From Acephala macrosclerotiorum (taxonomy: Eukaryota; Ascomycota; Leotiomycetes; Helotiales; Mollisiaceae): DNA of 64,000 bases. The translations under genes were made by a program, and so were the position numbers. Location of the stretch: positions 1 to 64,000 of the forward strand of contig MU119358.1 in assembly GCA_014904845.1 (NCBI GenBank), in the 5' to 3' direction. Positions 37,586 through 48,129 of this stretch are shown here, one piece after another. How positions within the stretch are numbered: position 1 is the first letter of the stretch; each line of letters opens with the position of its first letter. Under the pieces are notes generated by a model. The model saw only the letters and a program-made list of their open reading frames with translations. It was not told where the DNA came from and did no database searches.

Positions 37586-38922
37586 ATGGCACCAAATCTC
37601 ATGTTGGCGGCCAAAAAAGCTGTCACGCCCTGTAAGTCTTACCTTCCGCCCACCCTTCGTGTTCGGAGACCGTTTTCAAAGGCATCCAAGAAAAGCATCT
37701 ACTCCCAAAAGATGCGAAATGAGTAGACTAACCTGTAATTTCCCGTAAACAGGGACGTGGTGCACACCAAACAAGAACGACAATACACGAAAGCTCTACT
37801 TCTCCCGCGAACCAGTCCCGGGCATCTATGCGATGACCCCAGAAGGAAAGCGCTATCTGGTCGCTCTAAGACCCGTAGCCGGCAAGACCGACACCGAACA
37901 CATCTTCAGAGATCTCACCAAAAAGGAACATCAACGACTCTCCGGAGAAAGATCACCCAACGTACTCGTCAGTATCTCCCCTCTGTGTACGAATTATCCT
38001 TTACCATGTCCTCCAGAACGAGGCTTCTCTATCAAACCCCGACGAAAAGAATAGCGAAATCATCCGACAATACAAACCGACCAAAGTTCGAGCCAACAAC
38101 GACACTCCTGGCGACTACCAAAGCAGCGAAGAAACGTACAAAACCAGCTTCGACAGCTTTCGAACTCAGAGTACTTCAGCAACCAGCATCGTATCTTCAA
38201 CTCATGCTGTCAAGTCAAAAGCATTCGTCACCGAAACGCCCAAGACACCACCTGGGAACGACAGCCTCAAATCAAGTTCGACGTCATTCGCATCCAGCAG
38301 CAAAAGCAGCATTGTCCCCTCAAATCGAGCAGTCTACTCGGTCGAGTATATCCTAGAAAACGAAGGAGCACTCCCTCACCAAAATTCACCACTCGGACGA
38401 CAAAGTGTCAACTCAAGTTCCCGTTCTCTCGCCCACTTCGGATTCCACAAGCACACCTACGCCACCCAAGGAATCCAAAAAGTCGACCTCAATGGATACA
38501 AGTTTCTCCGGCAACCACTCCGAATCGAATACAGCCATATCACCGAACGATGGATGTTCAGCTCCGAAATCAGCAACCGAACGATCATCACACCCATGTG
38601 CAGAGATGCGAACTGCATGGAGAAAGACCCGAACGCTTGTGGCAAGACTGTGGATATGGAGATGTTTGGTTTGGATGATGGCCTGAGTTGGGTCGCCATC
38701 GGGAAGGCGAACAGATGGAGACAGCACCGCGCCAAGAGCGGAAATGTAAGACTGTATTGTGTGGATGAGGAGACGGAGAATATGCGAAGACAGACTGTTA
38801 AGGAGGTGAAGGCTAGTTGTTGGAGGCTAGCAATGGCAAAGCCAAAATTTGCGATGGACAACAACGACAGGACTTACATGCCCATTGTCAGATACCTCGA
38901 GGCCTCTGAGAAAAAGAGATGA
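37586..38922 (+). CDS. Uncharacterised fungal protein (388 aa), 3 exons
   Basis: Exons 37586-37631, 37753-37967 and 38017-38922 sum to 1167 nt, 388 aa. Donors GTAAGT and GTCAGT; acceptors AACAG and CCAG. The second splice removes a 49-nt stretch and opens a long continuous frame; without it the protein stops within 32 codons. The N-terminal globular part (LYFSREPVPGIYAMTPEGKR, TEHIFRDLTKKEHQRLSGE) is followed by a Ser/Thr-rich linker and a C-terminal part beginning YKFLRQPLRIEYSHITERW, with CRDANCMEKDPNACGK and a strand-rich end. No family is recognised. Real-gene support comes from the coherent frame and splice signals. Confidence 0.72.
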
Positions 38923-40076
38923 AAATCTGCAGGAATCGGACGAAAGAACAATCTTGAAAACAAGACAGCAAAAACCGAGTACCCTGTCAACAAAATCTCG
39001 GTCTGGACTCGATAAAGTTACAAGCAACGCCTCGACCAGCAACCAACAATGGAGAACGACAAATACCCCTGCGGACTCTCGTGACGTCCGAACAATGACG
39101 AAATACAACCTCAGTACGACAACCAGCGAGTGTTACCTTTGGGTCTTCGTGTGGCCTAGGGGAGGAAGGGATACGAATCTTGATGGGATAGAAACTTGAG
39201 ATGTGATGTGAATATGAATAGGATATGAAGTTGGACGGAAGGTCGATCACGGTTTAAATGTATGTAAGGAGATGGGAGCATACCTTTTGTCCTGAACTGT
39301 AAGTCAACAAGCAGCAGGTTTTAACGGTGCTCCCGATTGGATGTTGGGATGTAACATTTTCCATGAAGGAAATGTTCCTATGATGTAGAGATGAAGAATG
39401 GGGGGCAAATGAATCAAACCAGGAGATTCCGCAACAAGAATCCAAACTTCCCGAACACAAATACACATCTAACCTCTTCTCATTCTTGCTGCTGTTGAGC
39501 TGTTCCGGACTCACCTCGGTGCTGTATGAGTTTCAGTGACGTTAGAAGCTTGGCCTTTAGGAGTCAACCCATTCCCATCCAACATATTCAGCATCGACAT
39601 TTGATACAAGCATATGGTGTCCCACTCATATATGAAATACAGCATAAACTTGATAGGCGCAGTGCTTCAGAAATGATGTCCCTCTGCCCCCCGTTATGTA
39701 TACTCCGTAAAGAGTCGTTAAAATTAGCATCTCGGGACCCTTTGACAGCGGTCGCCGATCAAAGTGGCGTAACCCTGCAGGCGCAGCAACGCCAAGCATC
39801 GTTTACTGAATACGGGGGGCAAGGCGAATTGGGAAGCCAGCCACAGGAAGCACAAATACCAAAGTGCCCTGACACCCCACACGACATTCCTTTTTCTCTC
39901 CAAGACATTCTCGAGTCGCGTCGCGAGAAACAAACGGTCATTGTCTCAAACAACAGAAACAGTACAGCGAGGCTAGGGTCAGGCAATCGTCGCACTCACG
40001 AGCAAATATTTGGAGTATTCACCGACACTCCTCCTCCTCGTTGGTCTCCTGACTACATCACACATCAGACTTCACG
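38923..40076. other. Intergenic, upstream of the Sec2-domain gene
   Basis: About 1.15 kb. A plus-strand open frame starts inside it (39526-40098) but runs into the Sec2 gene in another frame, has no family character and is not proposed as a gene. Confidence 0.4.
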
Positions 40077-40778
40077 ATGTCGGCAACAACCACCATGACA
40101 CTGACTGAGCACTCTGGGACGGCATGTCCAAATTGTGGAGTTGGTCTGCCAATACATTCAGAGATCGCAGCGGAAGCACAGCGACAAATCGAAGACTTAC
40201 AAGCACAAGTTCGACTTTTGACACAGAAGGCTACAGCGGCGGGTTGGGCTATCTCTCTTGTATGTATTGGAATTTGGGACTGACCAGACGTAGTGGACAA
40301 GTGGGCAGACTACGAAGACGAAATTGAAGAACTCAAGGCGCAAGTACAAGCCCGCAACTCAAACGAAGCAGAACGAACAGACAGTCCCAGCAGATCCTCC
40401 TACCTCCCCGTCGGCAACCGCCTCTCCTCCTTCCTCAACTCTCGCAAATCAACACCGAATCTCAAATCTCCTCCACCTCCTCCACCCACGCCGTCAGAAA
40501 CAGAACTCGCAGCTGCATTAACGAGGGAACAGGCGTTAAGGACTGCCGCGGAGAGTAAACTGGACAATGCGAGTAATGAGCTGGAAGAGTTGAGTGCGCA
40601 GTTGTTTCAGCAGGCTAATGAGATGGTGGCTACGGAGAGGAAGGCGAGGGCGAAATTGGAGGCTAGGGTGGAGGTGCTGGAGCAGAGGGACGGGGAGAAG
40701 AGGAAGAGGTTGGAGAGGCTTGAGGGAGCGGTTGCAAGGATTGAGAGGGTTAGAGGATTGCTCACTCCAGGACGATAA
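40077..40778 (+). CDS. Sec2-type Rab GEF coiled-coil domain protein, 2 exons
   Basis: Exons 40077-40242 and 40294-40778 sum to 651 nt, 216 aa. The 51-nt intron (GTTGGG donor, CTGACCAG then TAG acceptor) joins TQKATAA to VDKWADYEDEIEELKAQVQA, the core of the Sec2 GEF coiled coil. Features in order: an N-terminal CPNCG pair, coiled coil, a Ser/Pro-rich linker (KSPPPPPPTPSE), and a second coiled coil (LDNASNELEELSAQLFQQAN, MVATERKARAKLEARVEVLE) ending in LLTPGR. Yeast Sec2 activates Sec4 for exocytosis; this protein is short and carries only the domain, so its Rab target is uncertain. Confidence 0.82.
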
Positions 40779-40824
40779 ATGTGGAAGCGAGAGAAAAAGA
40801 GAGGGTCGTTGCGGAAGATTGGTC

Positions 40825-41235
40825 ATGAAAGGGTTGAAGATATATGTGAGGATGCGGACTAGACGGAAACGACGGAGGAAATGCTCAAATACTTTGGAAG
40901 AAGCCAGAGAACTTCGACTGCCGACGGAGAGATTGGTCGTATCCTTTCATCAACCAACGGCGTTTCGACACAATTCACTAATCTCGACCTCCCAGGAGTT
41001 TCCAAACATCATACCAAATATCCCATCAGAAGAGGAGCTCGAAACCTGGTTCCTCGACCTCTGGGAAGACTTTCTGATCGAGCCAACACCATACTTGGTT
41101 TGTGGCTTGCTGCTATACCTTGGTGGTATACTTCTATTATCGAACTATCACGCAGCTATTTGGCGACTTTCATGCTTCCTTTTTCGATTCTTACCTTGGG
41201 ATTACGAGGACGGTTGGGATTACTTATCATTTTAA
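40825..41235 (+). CDS. Possible small membrane protein (136 aa)
   Basis: A plus-strand frame from ATG 40825 to TAA 41235 ends in an acidic helix (SEEELETWFLDLWEDFL) followed by a strong hydrophobic stretch (YLVCGLLLYLGGILLLSNYH) and an aromatic tail (FLPWDYEDGWDY). The second half looks like a genuine tail-anchored protein; the first half is Arg-rich and less convincing. A competing frame (40881-41282) overlaps it. It may be an exon of a gene whose 5' end I cannot place, starting only 46 nt after the Sec2-domain stop. Confidence 0.35.
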   Translation: MKGLKIYVRMRTRRKRRRKCSNTLEEARELRLPTERLVVSFHQPTAFRHNSLISTSQEFPNIIPNIPSEEELETWFLDLWEDFLIEPTPYLVCGLLLYLGGILLLSNYHAAIWRLSCFLFRFLPWDYEDGWDYLSF

Positions 41236-41834
41236 TGAGTACGTATAATCGAGCAAGGGTTTGCGTTAAGATGGCATTGTAAGAGTATGGAGTATTTGGA
41301 AAGGCATGTGTACGGAGTTAGCATGGGTGTTTAGAGATGATACCCTGGTTTTGTATGGTTTTGCAAGTGTATAACAGAGCTTCAGATAGCGAGTAGCAGA
41401 GTATGGTCTTTCCAAGAGCTTTTCGTCCCAGTGTCTAGGAATCCATGAGCTAGTTCCAGTCCCATAATGTCGGATGATGTCTTATTAACCTGGATATATA
41501 CCAGAGACCTCATGCCTGTAATGAACCCAAAGTGAATTCACCTAATTCAGCGTCCGAAATGTGCCAAGACTCTTCAACGCGCAACAACTCCATGCTGTCA
41601 CACTGAATTTCAGTTATACGATCAATGTCCAGAATGCCCTTAAATTTGTCGATTTGCAACAAAACTATTCATCGTCCGAAAGACAGCCAGATATTCCAAA
41701 ATCGAAATTGTCTGAATCGGTCTTCTTGTTCAAATCCGCTTCAATTTTCAAATTTTTCTAAGTAGGTATCCTCCAGCAGAGCCATCCAACATCAGATCCA
41801 AATTAAAGCCCAGCTTCCACCTTTTGACTCGACC
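41236..41834. other. Intergenic
   Basis: About 600 nt between the small membrane protein candidate and the convergent FUR1 gene; nothing supported. Confidence 0.4.
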
Positions 41835-42589
41835 CTACTTCCCAATCGTCAAAAACAACCTATCACCCACATCCCCAAGACCAGGTTTGATCATCCCCCT
41901 CTCATTAACATCCTCATCTACACCCGCAACCCAAATCTCCACCCCCTCCTCCCACTCCTTCGCCGCCCTCAACACACCCGGCACTGCGCCCAACACCGCT
42001 ATAACAATAACCCGTTTAACACCCCATTCCTTCAATGTCTGAATAGCAGCAGCACATGTTCCTCCCGTTGCAATAACTGGGTCTAAAAGGATGGCAAGTT
42101 CGGAAGCACCGGTATTATGGCTATTTGATGGTGTGGAGGGAGCGGGGATATGGTAGGGTAGGTTGTTGTAGTATTCAACAGGTTCGAGGGTTACGGGCTC
42201 GCGGAATAGGCCGAGGTGGTGGACTGGTACGGCGTCTGGAAGCAGAGTTTGTATGGCATCGAGCATGCCGAGACCTGATCGCAGGATTGGGATGAGAGAG
42301 ATGGTTTTGGGTGAGATGGTTGTGGTTGTGTATTCATATCCTAAGGGGGTTTTGGCCTATGTTCTTGTTAGGGATGAGGGGTAGATGGCGGGGGAGGGGT
42401 AAGTACAGTTGGGCCTTTGGTTGTGGAGAGGCCGGCGGCGGTGGCTTCACAGCCTAGGATGAAGGAGATTTCATGGACGAGAGCTTTTGTTTCTCTCGCA
42501 TTTGCGGTGCTGGAGCGGAGTTGTGAGAGTTTGGCTTGGAGGCATGGGTGTGTCGAGACGTGGACGTTTGGTGGGAGGGTGGGAGACAT
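41835..42589 (-). CDS. FUR1: Uracil phosphoribosyltransferase, 2 exons
   Basis: Exon 1 is 42407-42589 and exon 2 is 41835-42356, joined across a 50-nt intron (GTACTT donor, ATAG acceptor); 234 aa. Converts uracil and PRPP to UMP in pyrimidine salvage and is the step that activates 5-fluorouracil in fungi. Seen: NVHVSTHPCLQAKLSQLR at the start, IPILRSGLGMLDA, and the PRPP-binding loop LLDPVIATGGTCAAAI, then the C-terminal GDVGDRLFLT uracil-binding segment. Length is typical. Confidence 0.95.
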
Positions 42590-42959
42590 TGTGGAGGATG
42601 GAATTAGGGAAGCAAGAGATCTAGGTATTCAGGAAACAAAAGTGTGTACTTGAGAATTTCGTAGAAACAGTTTCTCTTAATGAATGGTGAGCTCTGAGCT
42701 GCCAACAACAGGAGTGGAATGCAAGCTCATGCAGGTGCATCACTGGGATTGATCCGTGATCGGAAGCGCCCGATAAGGGTTATCGAGGAACAATCGTTGA
42801 TTGGTTAAGCAGTAAGGCTCCGAGTGTGGAGAATTGACGTCAACGCGTTATGGATCTTCATTTTTTTTTGAAAGAGGAAGCTGTTTTCACTATGTCTTCT
42901 AACTTCACTCTGGCCAAGACGATAACCAGGCGTTGTGCCTTGAGGCGTTTCAATTCGTG

Positions 42960-44675
42960 ATGGCTGCTTCGAATGCAGACACGGCTATGGAGAGTACAGC
43001 AAGACGTCAAAGCATTGTTTCTCATCATTCCGAGTCGAGAAGGGGTAGGTCTGCCAGAAGACCATCACGCGATGCCGGGTACGATGCGTCAGACAACTAT
43101 GCCAATCTCAACGAAATAGCTGCCAGTTCACCGGTCCAAAACGATGACGACCATCACATATACCGGGTACGAACATTGGAGGAAGGGAGGAGTCACCATT
43201 CTAAAGAGATATCGAGAGAAGCGCGGAGGCAGAGTCTCGCGAGGACGATATCACATTCTTTACGAAGACCACGAAATGTAAGACGGATATCTCAAGGGGG
43301 CACGAGTTATGATTTCCCGGACAATTATGTACATTTGGATGAATTGGCTACACTTTCACCGGTCGAGAATCCCGACGAGGAACCTGTTTATCTACATAAG
43401 TCGCTAGAAGAAGCAAAAGATCAGGAGGGGCAGTATCAACGAGATCAAATCAAGCAGCGAGGAGAGGAGTCAGCAGCTGGTCAAAAGCCGACGGAGGAGA
43501 AGAAGGGTGAAGAGCAAGGTGTACACCATGTCTCGAGATTTGCAACACAATTATACACGATTTCCTACCTGATCCTATTCTCTTTCTTCGGAACACTTGC
43601 TCGGCTTGGACTGCAGGTCATTACTTTCTATCCTGGAGCGCCTGTGGTATTCAGCGAGCTATGGGCCAATGTCGGAGGAAGTCTAGTTATGGGTTTCTTG
43701 AGTGAGGACAGGATGCTTTTCAAGGAAGAATGGGGCACACCTGAGTACGACCAGCAACTGCAAATGGCAAAGGAACAAGCTCAGGATGAAGAAAGTGGTT
43801 CAAGTACTGATCAGGCCATCGACTTGGCGGCAGCTAAGAAGGCACATGCAGCTACGAAAAAAACGATCCCCTTGTACATCGGGCTTGCAACCGGTTTCTG
43901 TGGATGCTTCACATCTTTCTCATCCTTCATCCGCGACGCCTACTTTGCTATGTCGAATGAATTGCCGACTCCACTGAACCATCCTGCCGACTATGGTGTT
44001 GGAGAATCAACTACCTCGACTGTTTCACGAAATGGGGGCTATTCTTTTATGGCTCTGCTGGCTGTCATCATCATCACCGTTTCGCTCTCCATCTCCGCTC
44101 TTCATATAGGAGCACATCTTGCCATCCTTTCGGAACCCTGGACACCAACTATGCCATTCTCGTTCTGCCGCAAGTTCCTGGACCGCTTGGCTGTTGTATT
44201 AGCATGGGGTTGTTGGCTAGGAGCTATCTTCCTCGCCATTTGGCCTCCAGACCGACATGACAACCCACCCGAGATCTGGCGTGGTCGAGCGGTATTCGCC
44301 TTAGTATTCGCTCCACTCGGATGCCTGGGACGCTTCTACGCCTCGATCTACCTCAACGGCAAGATCTCATCATTCCCACTTGGGACCTTTGTTGTAAATA
44401 TATTCGGTACGGCTATCTTAGGCATGAGCTACGACTTGCAGCATGTTCCTCTCGGGGGAGCCATTGGATGTCAAGTACTGCAGGGCATCGAGGATGGGTT
44501 TTGTGGGTGCTTGACTACAATCAGCACCTGGGTCAGTGAGCTAAACTCGCTGAGGAGGAGGAATGCTTATCGATATGGTGCGGCCAGTGTCGTTGTTGCG
44601 TTCTGCTTTTTGCTTGTGATTATGGGGAGTTTGCAGTGGACAAAGGGCTTCTCCGCCTTGCAGTGCACACATTGA
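42960..44675 (+). CDS. FEX1: Fluoride exporter, eukaryotic Fex (fused CrcB domains)
   Basis: Single exon, 571 aa from ATG 42960; the open frame upstream begins with TTG and is not used. The N-terminal about 210 residues are disordered and contain an internal repeat (YDASDNYANLNEIAASSPV and YDFPDNYVHLDELATLSPV). Two CrcB halves follow: the first has WANVGGSLVMG and GFCGCFTSFSSF, the second VVNIFGTAILG and GFCGCLTTISTW, the paired Asn and Phe-box motifs of the fluoride channel, linked by extra hydrophobic segments as in yeast Fex1. Confers fluoride resistance at the plasma membrane. Confidence 0.93.
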   Translation: MAASNADTAMESTARRQSIVSHHSESRRGRSARRPSRDAGYDASDNYANLNEIAASSPVQNDDDHHIYRVRTLEEGRSHHSKEISREARRQSLARTISHSLRRPRNVRRISQGGTSYDFPDNYVHLDELATLSPVENPDEEPVYLHKSLEEAKDQEGQYQRDQIKQRGEESAAGQKPTEEKKGEEQGVHHVSRFATQLYTISYLILFSFFGTLARLGLQVITFYPGAPVVFSELWANVGGSLVMGFLSEDRMLFKEEWGTPEYDQQLQMAKEQAQDEESGSSTDQAIDLAAAKKAHAATKKTIPLYIGLATGFCGCFTSFSSFIRDAYFAMSNELPTPLNHPADYGVGESTTSTVSRNGGYSFMALLAVIIITVSLSISALHIGAHLAILSEPWTPTMPFSFCRKFLDRLAVVLAWGCWLGAIFLAIWPPDRHDNPPEIWRGRAVFALVFAPLGCLGRFYASIYLNGKISSFPLGTFVVNIFGTAILGMSYDLQHVPLGGAIGCQVLQGIEDGFCGCLTTISTWVSELNSLRRRNAYRYGAASVVVAFCFLLVIMGSLQWTKGFSALQCTH

Positions 44676-44933
44676 AATATTCGATCATGATATATAGTGT
44701 AATCTCAATTTTGGATTTACATCTGTTAGTCTGCATACTTTCGATTTCAAAAGATCTGTTGTGGTTGCCTTGGATCCTCCGGGTCTCAAGCTACCACCTC
44801 CTTTCATAGGAATATGTTAAAGCAAACGCCAGTGCTCGTCTCTCTCGCTACGATGTAAAGCCGAAGTTTACAGACTATTTTCTCAAAAGAGAAAAAAGTT
44901 TGAAGAGCTTGTGCAAGAAAAGGCAAAAGCTTT

Positions 44934-45018
44934 TGGAGACGCGGGTGATCGAAACCCGGGCCTCTCGCATTCTACAACTCAATGCAAAGCGAGCGTTCTA
45001 CCACTGAACTACATCCCC
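44934..45018 (-). tRNA. tRNA-Ala(UGC) with a 13-nt intron
   Basis: Reading the minus strand from 45018: acceptor GGGGATG pairs with CGTCTCC (two G-U pairs), D arm GTTC/GAAC, anticodon stem CTCGC/GCGAG, loop TT-TGC-A with the intron (44970-44982) one base after the anticodon, T arm CGGGT-TTCGATC-ACCCG, discriminator A. Mature length 72 nt. A TTTT stretch lies downstream on the minus strand as a Pol III terminator. Confidence 0.95.
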
Positions 45019-45602
45019 ATATTTTTTGTTGTTTTTGTTGAAGAAAAAGGTCATATTTAAATATATATGACATATTCGCAATTGCCCCACCAAGAAAATC
45101 TGTTCCGGCTAAGTCCGTCTAGCGAGACTGGAATCACGAGATATCACAATTGGACCTGATGGAAGAGCGATTCATCATTTTTCAAGTTTGATGGGGTGAG
45201 TGAGAAAGTTTCTCTATGTTTTCTACGCTATCCTATATAGAAAAATCACGATGCTTCTGCACGACTCCGAAATAAGACGCTTTTGTTACCCCACCATCCC
45301 CTCCATTGCCGGAACCCAAGCCCATCCTTCCACCAAGTGGTGAATTCTCCGTCCTCCGAGGTCGCTATCGAAAATATCAAAAGAAAAGAAGTAAACGCCA
45401 ATCTATCCCAAAGAAAGTGTGTCCCACACCCATGTCCATGTTTTCCCGTCCCGAGTCGTCAACTACCTCGAAGGCAAGGCTTCAAATCCTATTGCTGCCA
45501 TGCGAGGCAGAAGCCAAATGAGCTGAAAAGAACTTATCGATCTGCTCCTTGGGCAAGAGACCCTGCCCAATATTTTCATTTTCATATCGGCAAGAGATTG
45601 AT
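45019..45602. other. Intergenic between tRNA-Ala and the decayed paralog array
   Basis: No supported gene; a plus-strand frame (45283-45660) overlaps the first paralog on the other strand and has no family character. Confidence 0.4.
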
Positions 45603-46496
45603 CTACTTGCGGATAGTGTTCTTGCATAGAGCACTCTTGCAAAGTTTGTACTTGCAGTGAGGGTATCTGCAGAGCGCGCTGCCTGGTTCGCTCTTGCCAG
45701 GTGTGTTCTTAGTGCTCTTTGGTGACGTTCTCTTGCTGATGAACATAATAGGAACCGGGGCATTGCTCAGGCGTGTGAACCTAGCTTTATTGATCTCCTT
45801 CTGTGCTGCATCCTTCCGATCCTGCCCATCCTTGGTAGCCTTTCGCTCCCCACCACGAATCTCGGCATGCTTCTCGTCGACAAGCTTGATGAAAGCGACA
45901 TCAGCAAGCTGAGGAATCCGACTTTCATGGACTTGGAATTTGAGCTTCCAAAAAGTGAAGGCATCCAGAGCATAGAATGGGAGGATGTATAGGATCAGCA
46001 GATGGCGGTTACTGCAGAATCCCTCGGGCAGAGCCAAGACGACCTCCATACGCTTGAGGCCTTTGAAAGAACGAAGCTCCTCGACGACTCTCATAAGGAA
46101 AGCACGGGCTGGCGAGACCTTATACTCCGCCTTGGTCATGATCTTCCAACCAGTTGTAGGGATTGCCGCCCCAATCGTCAACTTCTGGATTCGAGGCAGG
46201 AGAGGAGCAAGGCGGGAGAGTTCGTCGAGGGCGGTCAGGTCAGAAGCAGTTAAGTGGAGGTCGCGCTCATCGATTGCAATCTCGAGGTAGCTGTTGCTCA
46301 TGTATACGGCTCTAGCAGTGTTGTTCATGCCAGTGAGGAGGTCCTCGACCATAACATAGGGTGTATCGAACTTCGGGTCGATACTTAGGAAAGTAGTACC
46401 GTCTCGATAGACTTGGGTGTACTCGCAAATTTCGTTGCCGACGATGCCATCGATTGTGGATAATGACAGAAACAGATGCGAAGCGCAAGTGCCCAC
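45603..46496 (-). pseudogene. Array paralog 1, 5'-disrupted
   Basis: A member of the unrecognised array family. The homologous frame is open from a TAG just above 46496 down to TAG at 45603-45605 (about 297 codons). Family boxes: FLMRVVEELRSFKGLKRMEV and YILPFYALDAFTFWKLKF. The segment STIDGIVGNEICEYTQVYRDG aligns with VAINGIQRNELVEVSKVFKNG of paralog 2, so the correct frame runs above the first in-frame ATG (46352); no ATG is found before the in-frame TAG, and the tempting ATG at 46450 is in another frame. It could still give a protein from 46352 (about 249 aa). The C terminus is odd: after a Lys-rich tail it has repeated Cys-Lys words (CKYKLCKSALCKN). Confidence 0.6.
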
Positions 46497-47307
46497 AGCT
46501 TCCTAGCCGAAAAATCTCTAAGATGATGGAGGCAAGGAGAATGTTTCGCAGAGTCAATGTTCCAGGGTACCAACAAGGACGGTGTAGTCCAGTAGTCCAG
46601 ATGCTCCTATTTTTAATGGACGAGGGTGTCGAGTGGAAGGTTTGATGGATGGTATCCTCGACCTGGGGTTGTTTCGAAGATGGGCTTTAATACATCAAGC
46701 CGGTCCGCTAGTACGGAGTTACGGAGTTAGTCCTAATTTTGACTTGGGATTCAACTGTCAAGTGAATCGGTTTCTATATATGGGTGTTTACATTATAGAA
46801 TAAAAGTTCTTGCCAACACATCACGCACGTGCGGAAGTATTAGGGCTTTGTTTTGATTTGTTTTATGTTGTTTTCGCAATTCAGACCTTGAATTTCGGAG
46901 AGCATTTCATTAAGGTCACAATCGAGGTCACAATGTCAAGCAATCAATTTAGAGGCACTAGAATGATGAAAAGAAGTTTCGTCATTTTTCTGTCGACTTG
47001 ACCACCTCTGATCTCCCCTTTTCTGATACCCGGCCGCATCCAGCAGCCATGTGCCATATGCCGCAATCACCAACTTCCATGTCCCATGCTTCTCCTTCAC
47101 CAAGCGGTGATCCAGTCATCCTTCAAAGCCTCGCAGTGCCAGAAAATCTCCAAAGCAAGAATCAAAAAAGGAAAGGAAGCAAAGTAATATCATAGAAGTC
47201 CAGGCTGAAACGGTATTTCGCTTTTGTTCGCCCAAATTTGCTAGTTATCAAACAGGTATTACCAAGCAGATCAATCAATACCACAGGAAATGCAAATCGA
47301 TAGACGT
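46497..47307. other. Intergenic within the paralog array
   Basis: About 0.8 kb, AT-rich, no supported gene or family fragment. Confidence 0.35.
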
Positions 47308-48129
47308 CTACTTATAAGAAGTCTTAATAGCGCTCTTAGCAGCCTCCTTGCGCTTGAAGTTCTTGCGAGTGATGGTTTGGGGGACCGGATCGATGCTTGG
47401 ACGCTTGAACGTCGCGCTTCTAATGTCATTCTGCAGCTTCGCATGCTCAGCATCCATTCGGTTGAGGAAGGCTCTGTCAACTGGTTAGGGGCAAACCTTG
47501 CCGTGCGCAACGAATTTGACCTTCCATGTAGTCATAGTCTCGAGTTCATAGAAGGGTAAACCGTAGCCTGTCAGGGTGGCAAGCTCGCTCATCTCCATTC
47601 CCTCGGGCATGGCCAAAACCACCTCCATGTACTTTAGTGACGCGAACGAACGGAGTTCTTGAACGACTCGGAGGAGGAAGGCTCGGGTGGATTTTTGATG
47701 GTGCTTCTTGCTCTTAGTCAGGGATTGGCTAGCTGCAATTTCGATTCTGATAGACAGATTCTGGATCTTGTTGAGAACAGAGGCCAATCGATCTAATTGG
47801 TTCAGAACAGTGGGTTGCGAGCCGTTGGCGTTAAAGTTGCGCATATCAACAATGATCTCGACGAGTCTGGTGCTCAGATAGTCGCTACTCTCAGTGGGGC
47901 TCATACTGTTGACCAGATCGGAGACGATATCGTACTTTGGGGCATCGAAAATATTCAAGCAGAACAGGAACCTGATTCCATTCTTGAAGACCTTGGAGAC
48001 TTCGACCAACTCGTTTCGCTGGATGCCGTTGATTGCGACTGTGAGTTCGGCATGGAAGTACTTCTTTGTGCGGACGAGCTCATACATAGCCACCATAGAG
48101 TTGCCAACGAAGGGGCGTGGATATGACAT
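47308..48129 (-). pseudogene. Array paralog 2, in-frame stop at codon 215
   Basis: ATG at 48129 (MSYPRPFVGNSM) opens 214 codons to TAA at 47485-47487; the same frame then continues for 58 coding-like codons (PVDRAFLNRMDAEHAKLQND ... AIKTSYK) to TAG at 47308-47310. Family boxes: FLLRVVQELRSFASLKYMEV and YGLPFYELETMTTWKVKF. The stop lies in VCP-stop-PVDRAFLNRM, which aligns with RIPQLADVAFIKLV of paralog 1: the stop replaces a Gln codon (CAA to TAA). It is therefore a recent nonsense allele, a truncated gene, or a read-through stop; the first is most likely given its neighbours. Confidence 0.7.

Noticed and set aside
39526..40098. 190-codon plus-strand frame upstream of the Sec2-domain gene
   Set aside because: No family character; it runs into the Sec2 coding start in a different frame.
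46430..46450. ATG at 46450 as start of array paralog 1
   Set aside because: It opens a different frame (MASSATKFAST) that ends after 21 codons; alignment to paralog 2 supports the other frame well above this point.
47271..47510. 79-codon minus-strand frame as an independent gene
   Set aside because: It overlaps the tail of paralog 2 in another frame; the paralog frame has homology and this one has none.
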